From positions 1 through 34,752 of the forward strand of contig JABHGH010000082.1 in NCBI GenBank assembly GCA_018672145.1: DNA of 34,752 bases. Direction: 5' to 3'. This document shows positions 1-8,521 of this stretch, piece after piece. The position numbers and the translations under genes were made by a program. Numbering within the stretch: position 1 is the stretch's first letter; each line of letters opens with the position of its first letter. The notes under the pieces are model-generated. The model made no database searches. It was given only the letters and a program-made list of their open reading frames with translations, and was not told the origin of the DNA. This stretch comes from Flavobacteriaceae bacterium (lineage in GTDB: Bacteria; Bacteroidota; Bacteroidia; Flavobacteriales; Flavobacteriaceae).

Positions 1-1750
1 GCATCTGACACAAATTGGAGAAGCGAAAGTAGAATACGGCGCTCCGCAAATTGAAGTTAAAGTTGACAAAAAAGCAAAAACAATTCATATCATCGACCAA
101 GGCGTGGGCATGTCGGCTGATGAAGTTAACAAATACATAAATGAAGTTGCTTTTTCAGGCGCTGAAGAATTTTTGGAGCAATACAAAGATAGTGCGAAAG
201 ACAGCGGTATTATTGGTCACTTCGGTCTCGGGTTTTACTCTGCCTTTATGGTTTCTGAGAAAGTTGAAATCATTACCAAATCTTTTAAAGACGAACCCGC
301 TGCCCATTGGACATGTGACGGTTCTCCAGAATACACCTTAGAGGCACATGATAAAAAAGAACGGGGAACCGAAATCATTTTGCACATAGACAAAGACTCG
401 AAAGAGTTTTTGGAAGAGTCACAAATTCGTTCTCTGTTACAGAAGTACAATAAGTTTATGCCAATCCCAATTAAGTTAGGGACTAAGGAAATCACTAACA
501 CAGAAGGTGAAGGAGATGATGCAAAAGAGACAAAGGAAGTTGTCGATGACATCATCAACAACCCATCACCTGCTTGGATCAAAAAGCCAACGGAACTGAA
601 AGACGAAGACTATTCAAGTTTTTATCGCGAACTCTACCCGATGCAATTTGAAGAGCCTTTATTCAATATTCACTTGAATGTTGACTATCCGTTCAATCTG
701 ACGGGGATTCTATATTTCCCAAAAATGTCAAATGATCTCAACGTACAAAAAGACCGTATCCAACTGTATCAAAACCAAGTGTTTGTCACAGATAACGTCG
801 AGGGAATTGTACCAGAGTTTTTAACGTTACTTCGTGGAGTTATTGACTCTCCAGACATTCCTCTGAACGTTTCAAGAAGTTATTTGCAAGCAGATGGGAA
901 TGTAAAAAAAATCAGCAATTACATCACTCGGAAAGTAGCCGATAAACTAAAATCCCTATTCAAAAAAGACCGTGAAGCCTTTGAACAAAAATGGAATGAC
1001 ATTAAAGTCGTCATTGAGTACGGAATGCTTTCTGAAGACAAGTTTTTTGATAAAGCAAAAGATTTTGCGCTATTCCCAACAACAGAAGGTTCTTTTCTGA
1101 CTTTTGAAGAACTCAAAGAGAAAACCAAAGACTTGCAAACTGATAAGGACGGTAAACTTATACAGCTATACGCTTCAAACATCGACGAACAGCATGCTTA
1201 TATTGAGGCAGCAAAAGCAAAGGGATATACCGTTTTGCTTTTAGATTCTCCAATTATAGGTCATCTCATTCAAAAGCTGGAAACAAGTGAGGAAAACTTG
1301 AGTTTTGCACGAGTTGATGCCGATCAAATCGATAAGCTTATCGCAAAAGAAGACACGGCCCCGGCCAAATTGAGTGAAGAGAGTCAGGAGAAACTGAAAA
1401 CAATTGTTGAGGAGATTGTGCCAAAATCTTCTTACACTGTTCAACTAGAGCCTATGGACAGCAGTGCACAGCCGTTTCTTATCACGCAACCAGAGTTTAT
1501 GCGTCGTATGAAAGAGATGCAACAGACAGGCGGCGGTGGCGGTATGTTTGGCGGCAATATGCCCGAAATGTACAACCTTGTTGTCAATGTCAACCACCCT
1601 TTAGTGAGTCAGATTTTGGAAACCAAAACAAAAAAGAAACAGGAGCGATTGATCAAACAATCTGTTGATTTGGCACGTTTGAGTCAAAACCTCCTCAAAG
1701 GAGAGGAATTGACCTCTTTTATCAATCGAAGTTTTGAGCTCATTAAATAA
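1..1750 (+). CDS. htpG: Molecular chaperone HtpG (Hsp90 family), 5'-truncated by window edge
   Basis: Frame 2 is open from the window start (HLTQIGEAKVEYG...IIDQGVGMSADEVNKYINEVAFSGAEEFLEQYKD...GHFGLGFYSAFMVSEKVEI). Hsp90 N-domain motifs DxGxGM and GxFGxGFYSxF are present, and the C-terminus is complete. Confidence 0.97.
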   Translation, partial: HLTQIGEAKVEYGAPQIEVKVDKKAKTIHIIDQGVGMSADEVNKYINEVAFSGAEEFLEQYKDSAKDSGIIGHFGLGFYSAFMVSEKVEIITKSFKDEPAAHWTCDGSPEYTLEAHDKKERGTEIILHIDKDSKEFLEESQIRSLLQKYNKFMPIPIKLGTKEITNTEGEGDDAKETKEVVDDIINNPSPAWIKKPTELKDEDYSSFYRELYPMQFEEPLFNIHLNVDYPFNLTGILYFPKMSNDLNVQKDRIQLYQNQVFVTDNVEGIVPEFLTLLRGVIDSPDIPLNVSRSYLQADGNVKKISNYITRKVADKLKSLFKKDREAFEQKWNDIKVVIEYGMLSEDKFFDKAKDFALFPTTEGSFLTFEELKEKTKDLQTDKDGKLIQLYASNIDEQHAYIEAAKAKGYTVLLLDSPIIGHLIQKLETSEENLSFARVDADQIDKLIAKEDTAPAKLSEESQEKLKTIVEEIVPKSSYTVQLEPMDSSAQPFLITQPEFMRRMKEMQQTGGGGGMFGGNMPEMYNLVVNVNHPLVSQILETKTKKKQERLIKQSVDLARLSQNLLKGEELTSFINRSFELIK

Positions 1751-1775
1751 CGCCACTTTGTTGTCACAACAATCT

Positions 1776-1810
1776 CCCCTAATTGAGTTTCAATTAGGGG
1801 ATTTTTTTTA
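1776..1810 (+). terminator. Rho-independent terminator after htpG
   Basis: Perfect 11-bp stem CCCCTAATTGA-GTT-TCAATTAGGGG (1776-1800) followed by ATTTTTTTT. Confidence 0.9.
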
Positions 1811-1840
1811 CCTTCGGTTAAATCAAAAAACACATTCGTC

Positions 1841-2146
1841 ATGTTTTTCCTCCAAACACTTCTTTCCTTTTTACGAGACAAATCCTACCGTAACTTGTTA
1901 CTGACCACTCTATTGTTTCTGGGCATCGGCATGATTGCATACTATCATTTTGAAGGGTGGTCTTGGCTAGACTCTCTCTACTTTTCGGTCATCACGTTGA
2001 CCACCATAGGGTATGGAGACTTTTCTCCCCAAACTACGATGGGCAAATTGTTTACTCTCGGCTATATTGTTATCGGTGTCGGTTTGATCTTAGGATTTAT
2101 CAATTCCGTATTTCTTCATTTTAAAGATGCTAAAAATAAATTGTGA
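1841..2146 (+). CDS. Minimal two-TM potassium channel (Ion_trans_2 type)
   Basis: 101 aa with two hydrophobic helices flanking the selectivity-filter signature TTIGYGDFSPQT; no regulatory domain. Confidence 0.85.
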   Translation: MFFLQTLLSFLRDKSYRNLLLTTLLFLGIGMIAYYHFEGWSWLDSLYFSVITLTTIGYGDFSPQTTMGKLFTLGYIVIGVGLILGFINSVFLHFKDAKNKL

Positions 2147-2751
2147 TTCAGCCCATATCCAAATTATCGCTTGCCCAACTCCCCGATGCATCTATTCATT
2201 ATATCGATCACTTTCTAACGATGGCAGAGGCAAACGCATTGTTTGAGGACTTGCAACAAAACATTCCATGGAAACAGGACCCCATCACCGTTTTTGGAAA
2301 AACATTCCCCCAGCCTCGCTTGACCTCACTACACGGCCACACACAAGACCCTTACACCTACTCTGGAATTACCATGCAACCACATCCCATGACTGCATCT
2401 TTGCGGCTTATCGAAAAAAAACTAAAACAATATACCGAAAAAGACTTTAGCTCGGTTCTTCTCAACCTATACAGAGATGGAAAAGACAGCAATGGATGGC
2501 ATGCAGATGACGAAGCATCGTTGGGCATCAATCCTGTGATTGCTTCTGTCAGTTTGGGTGCGCCCCGCTTTTTCCATTTAAAACAAAACAAAGATTCCAG
2601 CCAACGAGTCAAACTTTTGCTAGAACACGGAAGCTTACTCCTTATGGGTGGACAGACACAACATTGTTGGAAGCATCAGATTGCGAAGACGGCCAAGCAT
2701 GTCGGGCCACGCATTAATTTGACCTTTCGAAAGGTTTTTCGTTCAAACTAA
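2143..2751 (+). CDS. AlkB-like 2-oxoglutarate/Fe(II)-dependent dioxygenase
   Basis: WHADDEASLGINPVIASVSLGAPRFFHLK and LLLMGGQTQHCWKHQIAKT match AlkB-family HxD...H...R motifs. GTG start overlaps the channel gene stop by 4 bp. Confidence 0.88.
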   Translation: MIQPISKLSLAQLPDASIHYIDHFLTMAEANALFEDLQQNIPWKQDPITVFGKTFPQPRLTSLHGHTQDPYTYSGITMQPHPMTASLRLIEKKLKQYTEKDFSSVLLNLYRDGKDSNGWHADDEASLGINPVIASVSLGAPRFFHLKQNKDSSQRVKLLLEHGSLLLMGGQTQHCWKHQIAKTAKHVGPRINLTFRKVFRSN

Positions 2752-2770
2752 AAATTGCATATTTGCAGCG

Positions 2771-3469
2771 ATGAAAATACAAATCACAGGACTCTTTTTA
2801 CTGATTCTTATTGTTGGATGTTCAACACCAACAAAAAACATGCAAGTCAACGTCAATGTCAAAGGACTAAAAAAAGGAACACTCTATCTTGAACGCGTCG
2901 AAGACAGTCTCATTGTTGCTATTGATTCGTTTGTTGTGAGCCGTGAAGAAAATGCTGTATTAGGCACCAACCTCAAATATTCAGAATTGTTTTATGTGCA
3001 ACTCGATCGAAACAATCCAGGTGACAAAAACAACCGAATTCCGTTTTTTGGTGATCAAGGTGAAATTACCATTCACACCACGTTAGATGACTATGTCACG
3101 AATGCTGATATCACAGGATCACCTACCCAAGAAGTTTACCGTTCTTACATGCGGATTATTAATCAGTTTAACAACGAAGAACTGGATTTGCTTGCTGCTT
3201 ACTTCAACGCACAAATCAACGAAAACACTGACAGTTTGGCCTTGCTCGAAAAGCAATCCGCCAATCTATTGAAACGCAAAATGCTTTTCACTACCAACTT
3301 TGCTGTGAATAACGCCAACAGTGTTGTCGCACCTTACCTTGCTCTATCTGAGCTTTCTGCGGCACCTAAAAGCTTGCTCGACACCATTGCAAATACGATG
3401 TCAGAAGATGTGGCTTCATCGCGCTACGGAAAATTACTAGTGGACTATTTATCGGTATTAGAAAAGTAG
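2771..3469 (+). CDS. Lipoprotein with DUF4369-like N-terminal domain
   Basis: Signal peptide and lipobox (LLILIVGCS), followed by VNVKGLKKGTLYLERVEDSLIVAIDSF, typical of DUF4369-type Bacteroidota lipoproteins. Confidence 0.7.
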   Translation: MKIQITGLFLLILIVGCSTPTKNMQVNVNVKGLKKGTLYLERVEDSLIVAIDSFVVSREENAVLGTNLKYSELFYVQLDRNNPGDKNNRIPFFGDQGEITIHTTLDDYVTNADITGSPTQEVYRSYMRIINQFNNEELDLLAAYFNAQINENTDSLALLEKQSANLLKRKMLFTTNFAVNNANSVVAPYLALSELSAAPKSLLDTIANTMSEDVASSRYGKLLVDYLSVLEK

Positions 3470-3483
3470 TCACTACTCTTTAA

Positions 3484-4455
3484 TTAGATGGTAACCATAA
3501 GGACTTCTGACTGATTTGCTTGTAGCGAAAAAGCCGAAAGGCATGCAGGAAGTAAAACGGTAGACCCAAAAGGCAAAGGATACGTTTTGCCATCTACTTC
3601 AATCACAGTATCACCACGCACCGCCATCAACACCACAAACGAATCAATCGTTGTCATGGGAACAGACAACTTTCCATTGACGGGAACGATATCGGTTGTG
3701 AAATAAGGTGATGACACAACGGAATTTCTTTGGTTGGCAATTTTGGTGTAATTCACCAAATGATTATCTCGTTTTTGATAATCAATTGCATCAAGAGCCA
3801 ATTCTGTGTGCAACTCTCTTGTGTTTCCATTTTTATCAGTTCTGTTCCAATCAAAAATGCGGTAAGTAACATCAGAAGTTTGTTGGATCTCAGCGAGTAG
3901 AATTCCCGCACCAATCGCATGGACTGTACCTGTTCGGATAAAAAAAACATCTCCTTTATCAATGGTTTCATAATGAAGCAAATCTTCAATCGCACCCCTG
4001 TCTAGGTACTGCTGATACTCGGCTTGTGAAGTATCTTTTGCAAAACCCGCAATGAGTTGTGCATTCGGTTCGGCGTTCATGATATACCACATTTCATTTT
4101 TTCCAAAAGAATTGTGACGCTCCCGAGCCAAATGGTCGTGCGGGTGCAACTGAACAGATAGATCTTTTTGTGCGTCGATATATTTGATGAGTACAGGGAA
4201 ATCGTTTCCAAAACGTTTGTACACGTCATGCCCAACAAGCTCTCCCTTGTGTTTTTCGATCAACTCATCGAGGCGTTGTCCTTTCAGTGGTCCTTCGGAT
4301 ACCACAGAAACATCACCAGAAACTGCTGATAATTCCCAACTCTCTCCGATGGTTTCGCCTTGAAATGATTTGTTTAAAAAACGCTGCAACTCGTCGCCTC
4401 CCCAAAGTCGTTCTTTGGGAATTGGCGTAAAAAAAAGAGGGTATAAAGCACTCAT
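3484..4455 (-). CDS. manA: Mannose-6-phosphate isomerase, class I type
   Basis: PIPKERLWGG, SWELSAVSGDVS, FPVLIKYIDAQKDLSVQLHPHD and GTVHAIGAGILLAEIQQTSDVTYRIFDW motifs. Confidence 0.92.
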   Translation of the reverse strand: MSALYPLFFTPIPKERLWGGDELQRFLNKSFQGETIGESWELSAVSGDVSVVSEGPLKGQRLDELIEKHKGELVGHDVYKRFGNDFPVLIKYIDAQKDLSVQLHPHDHLARERHNSFGKNEMWYIMNAEPNAQLIAGFAKDTSQAEYQQYLDRGAIEDLLHYETIDKGDVFFIRTGTVHAIGAGILLAEIQQTSDVTYRIFDWNRTDKNGNTRELHTELALDAIDYQKRDNHLVNYTKIANQRNSVVSSPYFTTDIVPVNGKLSVPMTTIDSFVVLMAVRGDTVIEVDGKTYPLPFGSTVLLPACLSAFSLQANQSEVLMVTI

Positions 4456-4863
4456 TTATCCTTTATAAACTACATAGTTTCGAGGAGTCTCATAGAGAGT
4501 GACTTCCAATTTTTTGTCAGAAGAAATATGTGGTCGAAGTTTCTCCCAAATCACCACAGCTATGTTTTCGGCTGTAGGAATCAGGTCTTTAAATTCTGGT
4601 ACTTGCTCATTGAGGTTTTTATGATCGAAAGCATCTTCAATCTCTGCCTTGATAATATCTTTCAGGACTTTCATGTCCATGACATAGCCTGTTTTTTTGT
4701 CTATTTCTCCTGTGACGTGAACAATCAAATCATAGTTGTGTCCGTGATAGAAAGGGTTATTGCATTTGCCAAAAACCTCTTCATTTTTAGCGTCGTCCCA
4801 ATCGGAACGAAACAAACGGTGTGCAGCATTAAAATGAGCCTTTCGGCTAACAGTAACAGTCAT
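4456..4863 (-). CDS. 6-pyruvoyl-tetrahydropterin synthase / 6-carboxytetrahydropterin synthase (QueD) family
   Basis: AHFNAAHRL, CNNPFYHGHNYDLIVHVTG and LDHKNLN-type (FDHKNLNEQVPEF) motifs. Confidence 0.9.
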   Translation of the reverse strand: MTVTVSRKAHFNAAHRLFRSDWDDAKNEEVFGKCNNPFYHGHNYDLIVHVTGEIDKKTGYVMDMKVLKDIIKAEIEDAFDHKNLNEQVPEFKDLIPTAENIAVVIWEKLRPHISSDKKLEVTLYETPRNYVVYKG

Positions 4864-5381
4864 TAATTTATATTTAAATGATCATAAAACTTTGCAAAGA
4901 TAATCACAAACCATACAGTATAGTTTTTTGGATTGGCTTCCACATCTTTTTTGACCTCGGCCAAGGGCATCCACTTCCAAGCGGCTACCTCATCGGGGTT
5001 GATAACAGGATTGTCTTCATAACGCCCTAACATAATGTGATCGAACTCGTGTTCGGTCAAACCGTTGTCGAAGGATGCCTTGTAGATAAATGAAGTGAGT
5101 TCAGTCAATTCGGTTGTGAATCCCATTTCCTCATGCAACCGCCTTTGACCAGCATCAATATTCGATTCACCATCACGTTGGTGGCTACAGCAAGTATTTG
5201 TCCACAGTCCTGGTGAATGGTATTTATTGTTGGCACGCTGCTGAAGCATTAACTCTCCTTTGCCGTTGAGGATGAAAACGGAGAACGCACGGTGCAAAAC
5301 GGCCCTTTCGTGCGCTTCCATCTTGGGCATCAAGCCGATTGGATTATCTTTCTCATCGACTAAAACAACCTGTTCTTCCAT
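4863..5381 (-). CDS. idi: Isopentenyl-diphosphate delta-isomerase type 1 (NUDIX fold)
   Basis: AHERAVLHRAFSVFILNGKGELMLQQRANNKYHSPGLWTNTCCSHQRDGE and RRLHEEMGF motifs. 1-nt overlap with the PTPS gene start. Confidence 0.94.
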   Translation of the reverse strand: MEEQVVLVDEKDNPIGLMPKMEAHERAVLHRAFSVFILNGKGELMLQQRANNKYHSPGLWTNTCCSHQRDGESNIDAGQRRLHEEMGFTTELTELTSFIYKASFDNGLTEHEFDHIMLGRYEDNPVINPDEVAAWKWMPLAEVKKDVEANPKNYTVWFVIIFAKFYDHLNIN

Positions 5382-5413
5382 GTATATAAAATTACAAAAA
5401 AAATGCAGTATAA

Positions 5414-5659
5414 ATGTATGTTTTAGTGGCTAATAACCTCCATATGTCTCAATATAAACAATCGTGCTGGGACCAAAAGAAAGGAAACGTCTACACCACA
5501 CCCACCATTGATAGTTTGTATCCCATAAAAAAGATCTGCATCTATTCTTTTTTGGGCTCAAACGTTGCGCTGGAACAATTTGACGATCAAGGGGAAATGA
5601 GTGTACTCTTAAACATATCGCCCTATGCAGCGAGATTATATTTTGAGTTGTACAAATAA
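5414..5659 (+). CDS. Small hypothetical protein (start may be the internal Met at 5444)
   Basis: 81-codon ORF with protein-like composition (CWDQKKGNVYTTPTIDSLYPIKKICIYSFLGSN...SPYAARLYFELYK). No family recognised. Fills the idi-prfC gap. A 78-aa antisense ORF exists but looks less protein-like. Confidence 0.5.
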   Translation: MYVLVANNLHMSQYKQSCWDQKKGNVYTTPTIDSLYPIKKICIYSFLGSNVALEQFDDQGEMSVLLNISPYAARLYFELYK

Positions 5660-5741
5660 ACGGCAAGCCACATTCGATCCGTCTTGTAAAGAATTAAATG
5701 ATTCTTCGTTCAAAAAAATTCAACAATTGCCAAAACGGTAG

Positions 5742-5749
5742 TACTTTTG
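5742..5749 (+). promoter_or_regulatory. Bacteroidota -7 box TACTTTTG, 5 nt before prfC ATG
   Basis: Match to the TAnnTTTG consensus; ATG at 5755. Confidence 0.55.
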
Positions 5750-5754
5750 CGACC

Positions 5755-7341
5755 ATGAGTTTTTTGGAAGAAATTGCACGCCGTCGAACATTTGGGATTA
5801 TTTCTCACCCCGACGCAGGAAAGACTACCCTAACGGAGAAACTTCTTCTCTTTGGTGGTGCGATCCAAGAAGCCGGGGCCGTAAAGTCAAACAAAATCAA
5901 AAAATCAGCGACAAGCGACTTCATGGAGATTGAGCGTCAACGTGGGATTTCCGTGGCAACTTCAGTACTGGCCTTTCACTACAAAGACAAAAAAATAAAC
6001 ATCCTCGACACCCCTGGCCACAAAGACTTTGCCGAGGACACCTTTCGTACCCTGACCGCTGTTGACAGTGTGATTGTGGTCATTGATGTCGCAAAGGGTG
6101 TGGAAGAACAAACCAAAAAACTCGTTGAGGTGTGTCGTATGCGAAACATTCCCATCATCGTATTCATCAACAAGCTTGATCGAGAAGGAAAAGATGCATT
6201 TGATCTTTTGGACGAGGTGGAACAAAAACTCGGCTTTACCGTAACGCCGTTGAGCTTTCCTATAGGAATGGGCTATGATTTTCAAGGGATTTACAACCTG
6301 TGGGGTAAACGACTGCGCTTGTTCAACGAAGCCAACAAAACACGTATTTCAGACGCCATTGACTTTGATAACATCAACGATCCAAGCCTGTCTGACCATA
6401 TCGGGGATACGGCCGCCAATTTGCTGCGTGAAGAAATTGAACTCGTCACGGAAGTTTATCCCTCGTTTGACCGTGAAGCCTATTTGGCTGGCCAGCAACA
6501 GCCCGTATTCTTTGGATCAGCATTGAACAATTTCGGGGTGCAAGAGCTCTTAGATGCCTTTATTGAAATCGCTCCACAACCCTTGCCAAAACACAGCGCA
6601 GAACGATTGGTTGACCCCAAAGAAGATGCATTTAGTGGATTTGTTTTTAAAATTCACGCCAATATGGATCCCAAACACAGAGATCGTTTGGCCTTTATCA
6701 AAATTGTGTCTGGAACTTTTACACGCAACACGCCTTACCTCCACGTGCGCCAAAACAAAAAGTTAAAATTTAGTAGCCCCAACGCTTTCTTTGCCGATCG
6801 AAAAGAAGTTGTTGCGGTATCCTACCCCGGCGACATCGTTGGGTTGCATGATACCGGAAACTTTAAGATTGGTGATACGCTCACCGCAGGAGAGACACTT
6901 CACTTTTCAGGTGTTCCGAGCTTCTCCCCTGAACATTTTCGCTACATCAACAATGCCGATCCGATGAAAGCCAAACAACTTGCGAAGGGCATTGATCAAC
7001 TCATGGACGAAGGGGTTGCGCAATTGTTTACCCTTGACCTCAATGGGCGAAAAGTGATCGGGACGGTTGGCGCCTTACAATTTGAAGTGATTCAATACCG
7101 CCTGGAACACGAATACGGCGCAAAGTGCACTTACGAAAATCTTAACGTGTTTAAGGCCTGTTGGGTCGAAGCACAAGAGAGTGGCGACGCTGACTTCAAG
7201 AACTTTACACAAACCAAAGCCAAGTTTCTCGCCAAAGACAAGGAGGGGCAACTCGTCTTTTTGGCTGACTCTGCCTTCTCCCTGCAAATGACAAAAGACA
7301 AGTACCCACAGATTGCATTTCACGCTTCCTCAGAGTTTTAA
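5755..7341 (+). CDS. prfC: Peptide chain release factor 3
   Basis: MSFLEEIARRRTFGIISHPDAGKTTLTEKLLLFGGAIQEAG and DTPGHKDFAEDTFRTL GTPase motifs; RF3 C-terminal domain. ATG 5755 preferred over the ORF-track start at 5698. Confidence 0.96.
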   Translation: MSFLEEIARRRTFGIISHPDAGKTTLTEKLLLFGGAIQEAGAVKSNKIKKSATSDFMEIERQRGISVATSVLAFHYKDKKINILDTPGHKDFAEDTFRTLTAVDSVIVVIDVAKGVEEQTKKLVEVCRMRNIPIIVFINKLDREGKDAFDLLDEVEQKLGFTVTPLSFPIGMGYDFQGIYNLWGKRLRLFNEANKTRISDAIDFDNINDPSLSDHIGDTAANLLREEIELVTEVYPSFDREAYLAGQQQPVFFGSALNNFGVQELLDAFIEIAPQPLPKHSAERLVDPKEDAFSGFVFKIHANMDPKHRDRLAFIKIVSGTFTRNTPYLHVRQNKKLKFSSPNAFFADRKEVVAVSYPGDIVGLHDTGNFKIGDTLTAGETLHFSGVPSFSPEHFRYINNADPMKAKQLAKGIDQLMDEGVAQLFTLDLNGRKVIGTVGALQFEVIQYRLEHEYGAKCTYENLNVFKACWVEAQESGDADFKNFTQTKAKFLAKDKEGQLVFLADSAFSLQMTKDKYPQIAFHASSEF

Positions 7342-7412
7342 TCCTTTTTTTCATACATTATTAGGGGTAATCAACCTCTATTTAAAAAAAAACACTTTCG
7401 GTTTTGGGCTCC

Positions 7413-7580
7413 TTATGCTTTAAGCAAATAGGTGAGTTTGCTTACTTTTCCGCCAGCTCTTAGCCCATATGTAATATATCCTTCGAAGGACTGGGATAGA
7501 GCAGCATAATCTGTCCCAAAAACTTTTGAAAACTCGCATAAGCCTCTTCTATTTTTAAATTTGAATGCTACCTTCTCCAA
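7413..7580 (-). other. Possible small ORF or gene remnant (TTG start, about 55 aa), not in the ORF track
   Basis: Reading the minus strand gives LEKVAFKFKNRRGLCEFSKVFGTDYAALSQSFEGYITYGLRAGGKVSKLTYLLKA-stop, in a 332-bp gap with no other candidate. No ATG start. Confidence 0.3.
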
Positions 7581-7673
7581 AAGAAGCCACCACTACATAT
7601 GTTTTTTTCAAAGAAGATTGGGAAATGATCTCGAAATGAGACCAAAAAAAGAATAAATAATATAGCTTTAAAA

Positions 7674-8435
7674 TTAACGAATAAACACTGGCTCCGTAGG
7701 ATTTGTTGTGTGTTCATCACTATAGGCATAGCCATCCAAAGCAAATCGCAGAATATCATTTGTGGTTTTGGCGTTGGTTTCAATCAAGTAACGCGCCATG
7801 AGTCCCCGTGCCTTTTTGGCGAAAAAGGAAATGATTTTCAATTTGCCGTTTTTAAAATCTTTAAAAATAGGTGCAATCACATCGGCCGTCAATTGTTCCG
7901 TAGCGACAGCCAAAGCGTATTCTTTGCTTGCCAAATTGACCACAAGTTCGTCTGTGTCCAATTCTGCATTGAGCTGCTTGGTCAGTTTGTCTTTCCAATA
8001 TTGGTACAAGTTTTTACTACCATTGACCCCAAAAGATGTTCCCATTTCCAAACGGTAGGGCTGCATCAGGTCAAAGGGTTTGAGTACGCCATAGAGACCC
8101 GACAGAATACGTAGGCTGTCATTGAGCGTTTCCCATTGTGCTTCTTGTATAGTGTAAGCGTCGAGACCTGTGTAAACATCACCATTGAAGGCATAGACAG
8201 CTTGGCGTGCGTTAGCGGGGGAGAATGGGACAGAAAAGCTTTGGTTTCGTGTCCAGTTGAGTTCCGCCAGCTTGTCCGAGATACCCATGAGTGCTTTGAG
8301 CTCTGTAGGCGATTTTTTGCGTAAAGCCACATTGAGCGCTTTGGCCTCATTGACAAACACAGGCTGACTGCACTGTGTATGCGGTAGCGGAGATTCGTAA
8401 TTAAGGGATTTGGCAGGGGAAACTAAAATTTTCAT
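7674..8435 (-). CDS. yaaA: Peroxide stress protein YaaA (DUF328/UPF0246)
   Basis: MKILVSPAKSLNYESPLP, GLYGVLKPFDLMQPYRLEMGT, NLASKEYA and ISFFAKKARGLMARYLI motifs. Confidence 0.95.
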   Translation of the reverse strand: MKILVSPAKSLNYESPLPHTQCSQPVFVNEAKALNVALRKKSPTELKALMGISDKLAELNWTRNQSFSVPFSPANARQAVYAFNGDVYTGLDAYTIQEAQWETLNDSLRILSGLYGVLKPFDLMQPYRLEMGTSFGVNGSKNLYQYWKDKLTKQLNAELDTDELVVNLASKEYALAVATEQLTADVIAPIFKDFKNGKLKIISFFAKKARGLMARYLIETNAKTTNDILRFALDGYAYSDEHTTNPTEPVFIR

Positions 8436-8521
8436 GTCAATCGCTTTTATTCAAAAATAGAAAGGGATTTTGGGATGGGCAAATTCCTTAGGCTTAAAGA
8501 ATTGTTCATCAAGAGTTATAA

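Noticed and set aside
235-582. 115-aa minus-strand ORF within htpG
   Set aside because: Fully antisense to htpG; no recognisable motif.
1510-1575. Gly-rich insertion QQTGGGGGMFGGNMPEM in HtpG
   Set aside because: I recall similar Gly/Met-rich loops in other Bacteroidota HtpG proteins; not unusual.
3466-3480. Small inverted repeat AGTAGTCACTACT between the lipoprotein gene and manA
   Set aside because: Stem too short with essentially no loop and no real T-tract; not supportable as a terminator.
5430-5666. 78-aa minus-strand ORF opposite the small idi-prfC ORF
   Set aside because: Less protein-like composition than the plus-strand frame; no motif.
5962-6285. Minus-strand ORFs within prfC (107 aa and 64 aa)
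   Set aside because: Antisense shadows of the RF3 GTPase domain with no motif support.
7710-8114. 134-aa and 86-aa plus-strand ORFs antisense to yaaA
   Set aside because: yaaA on the minus strand has clear family motifs; these are shadow ORFs.
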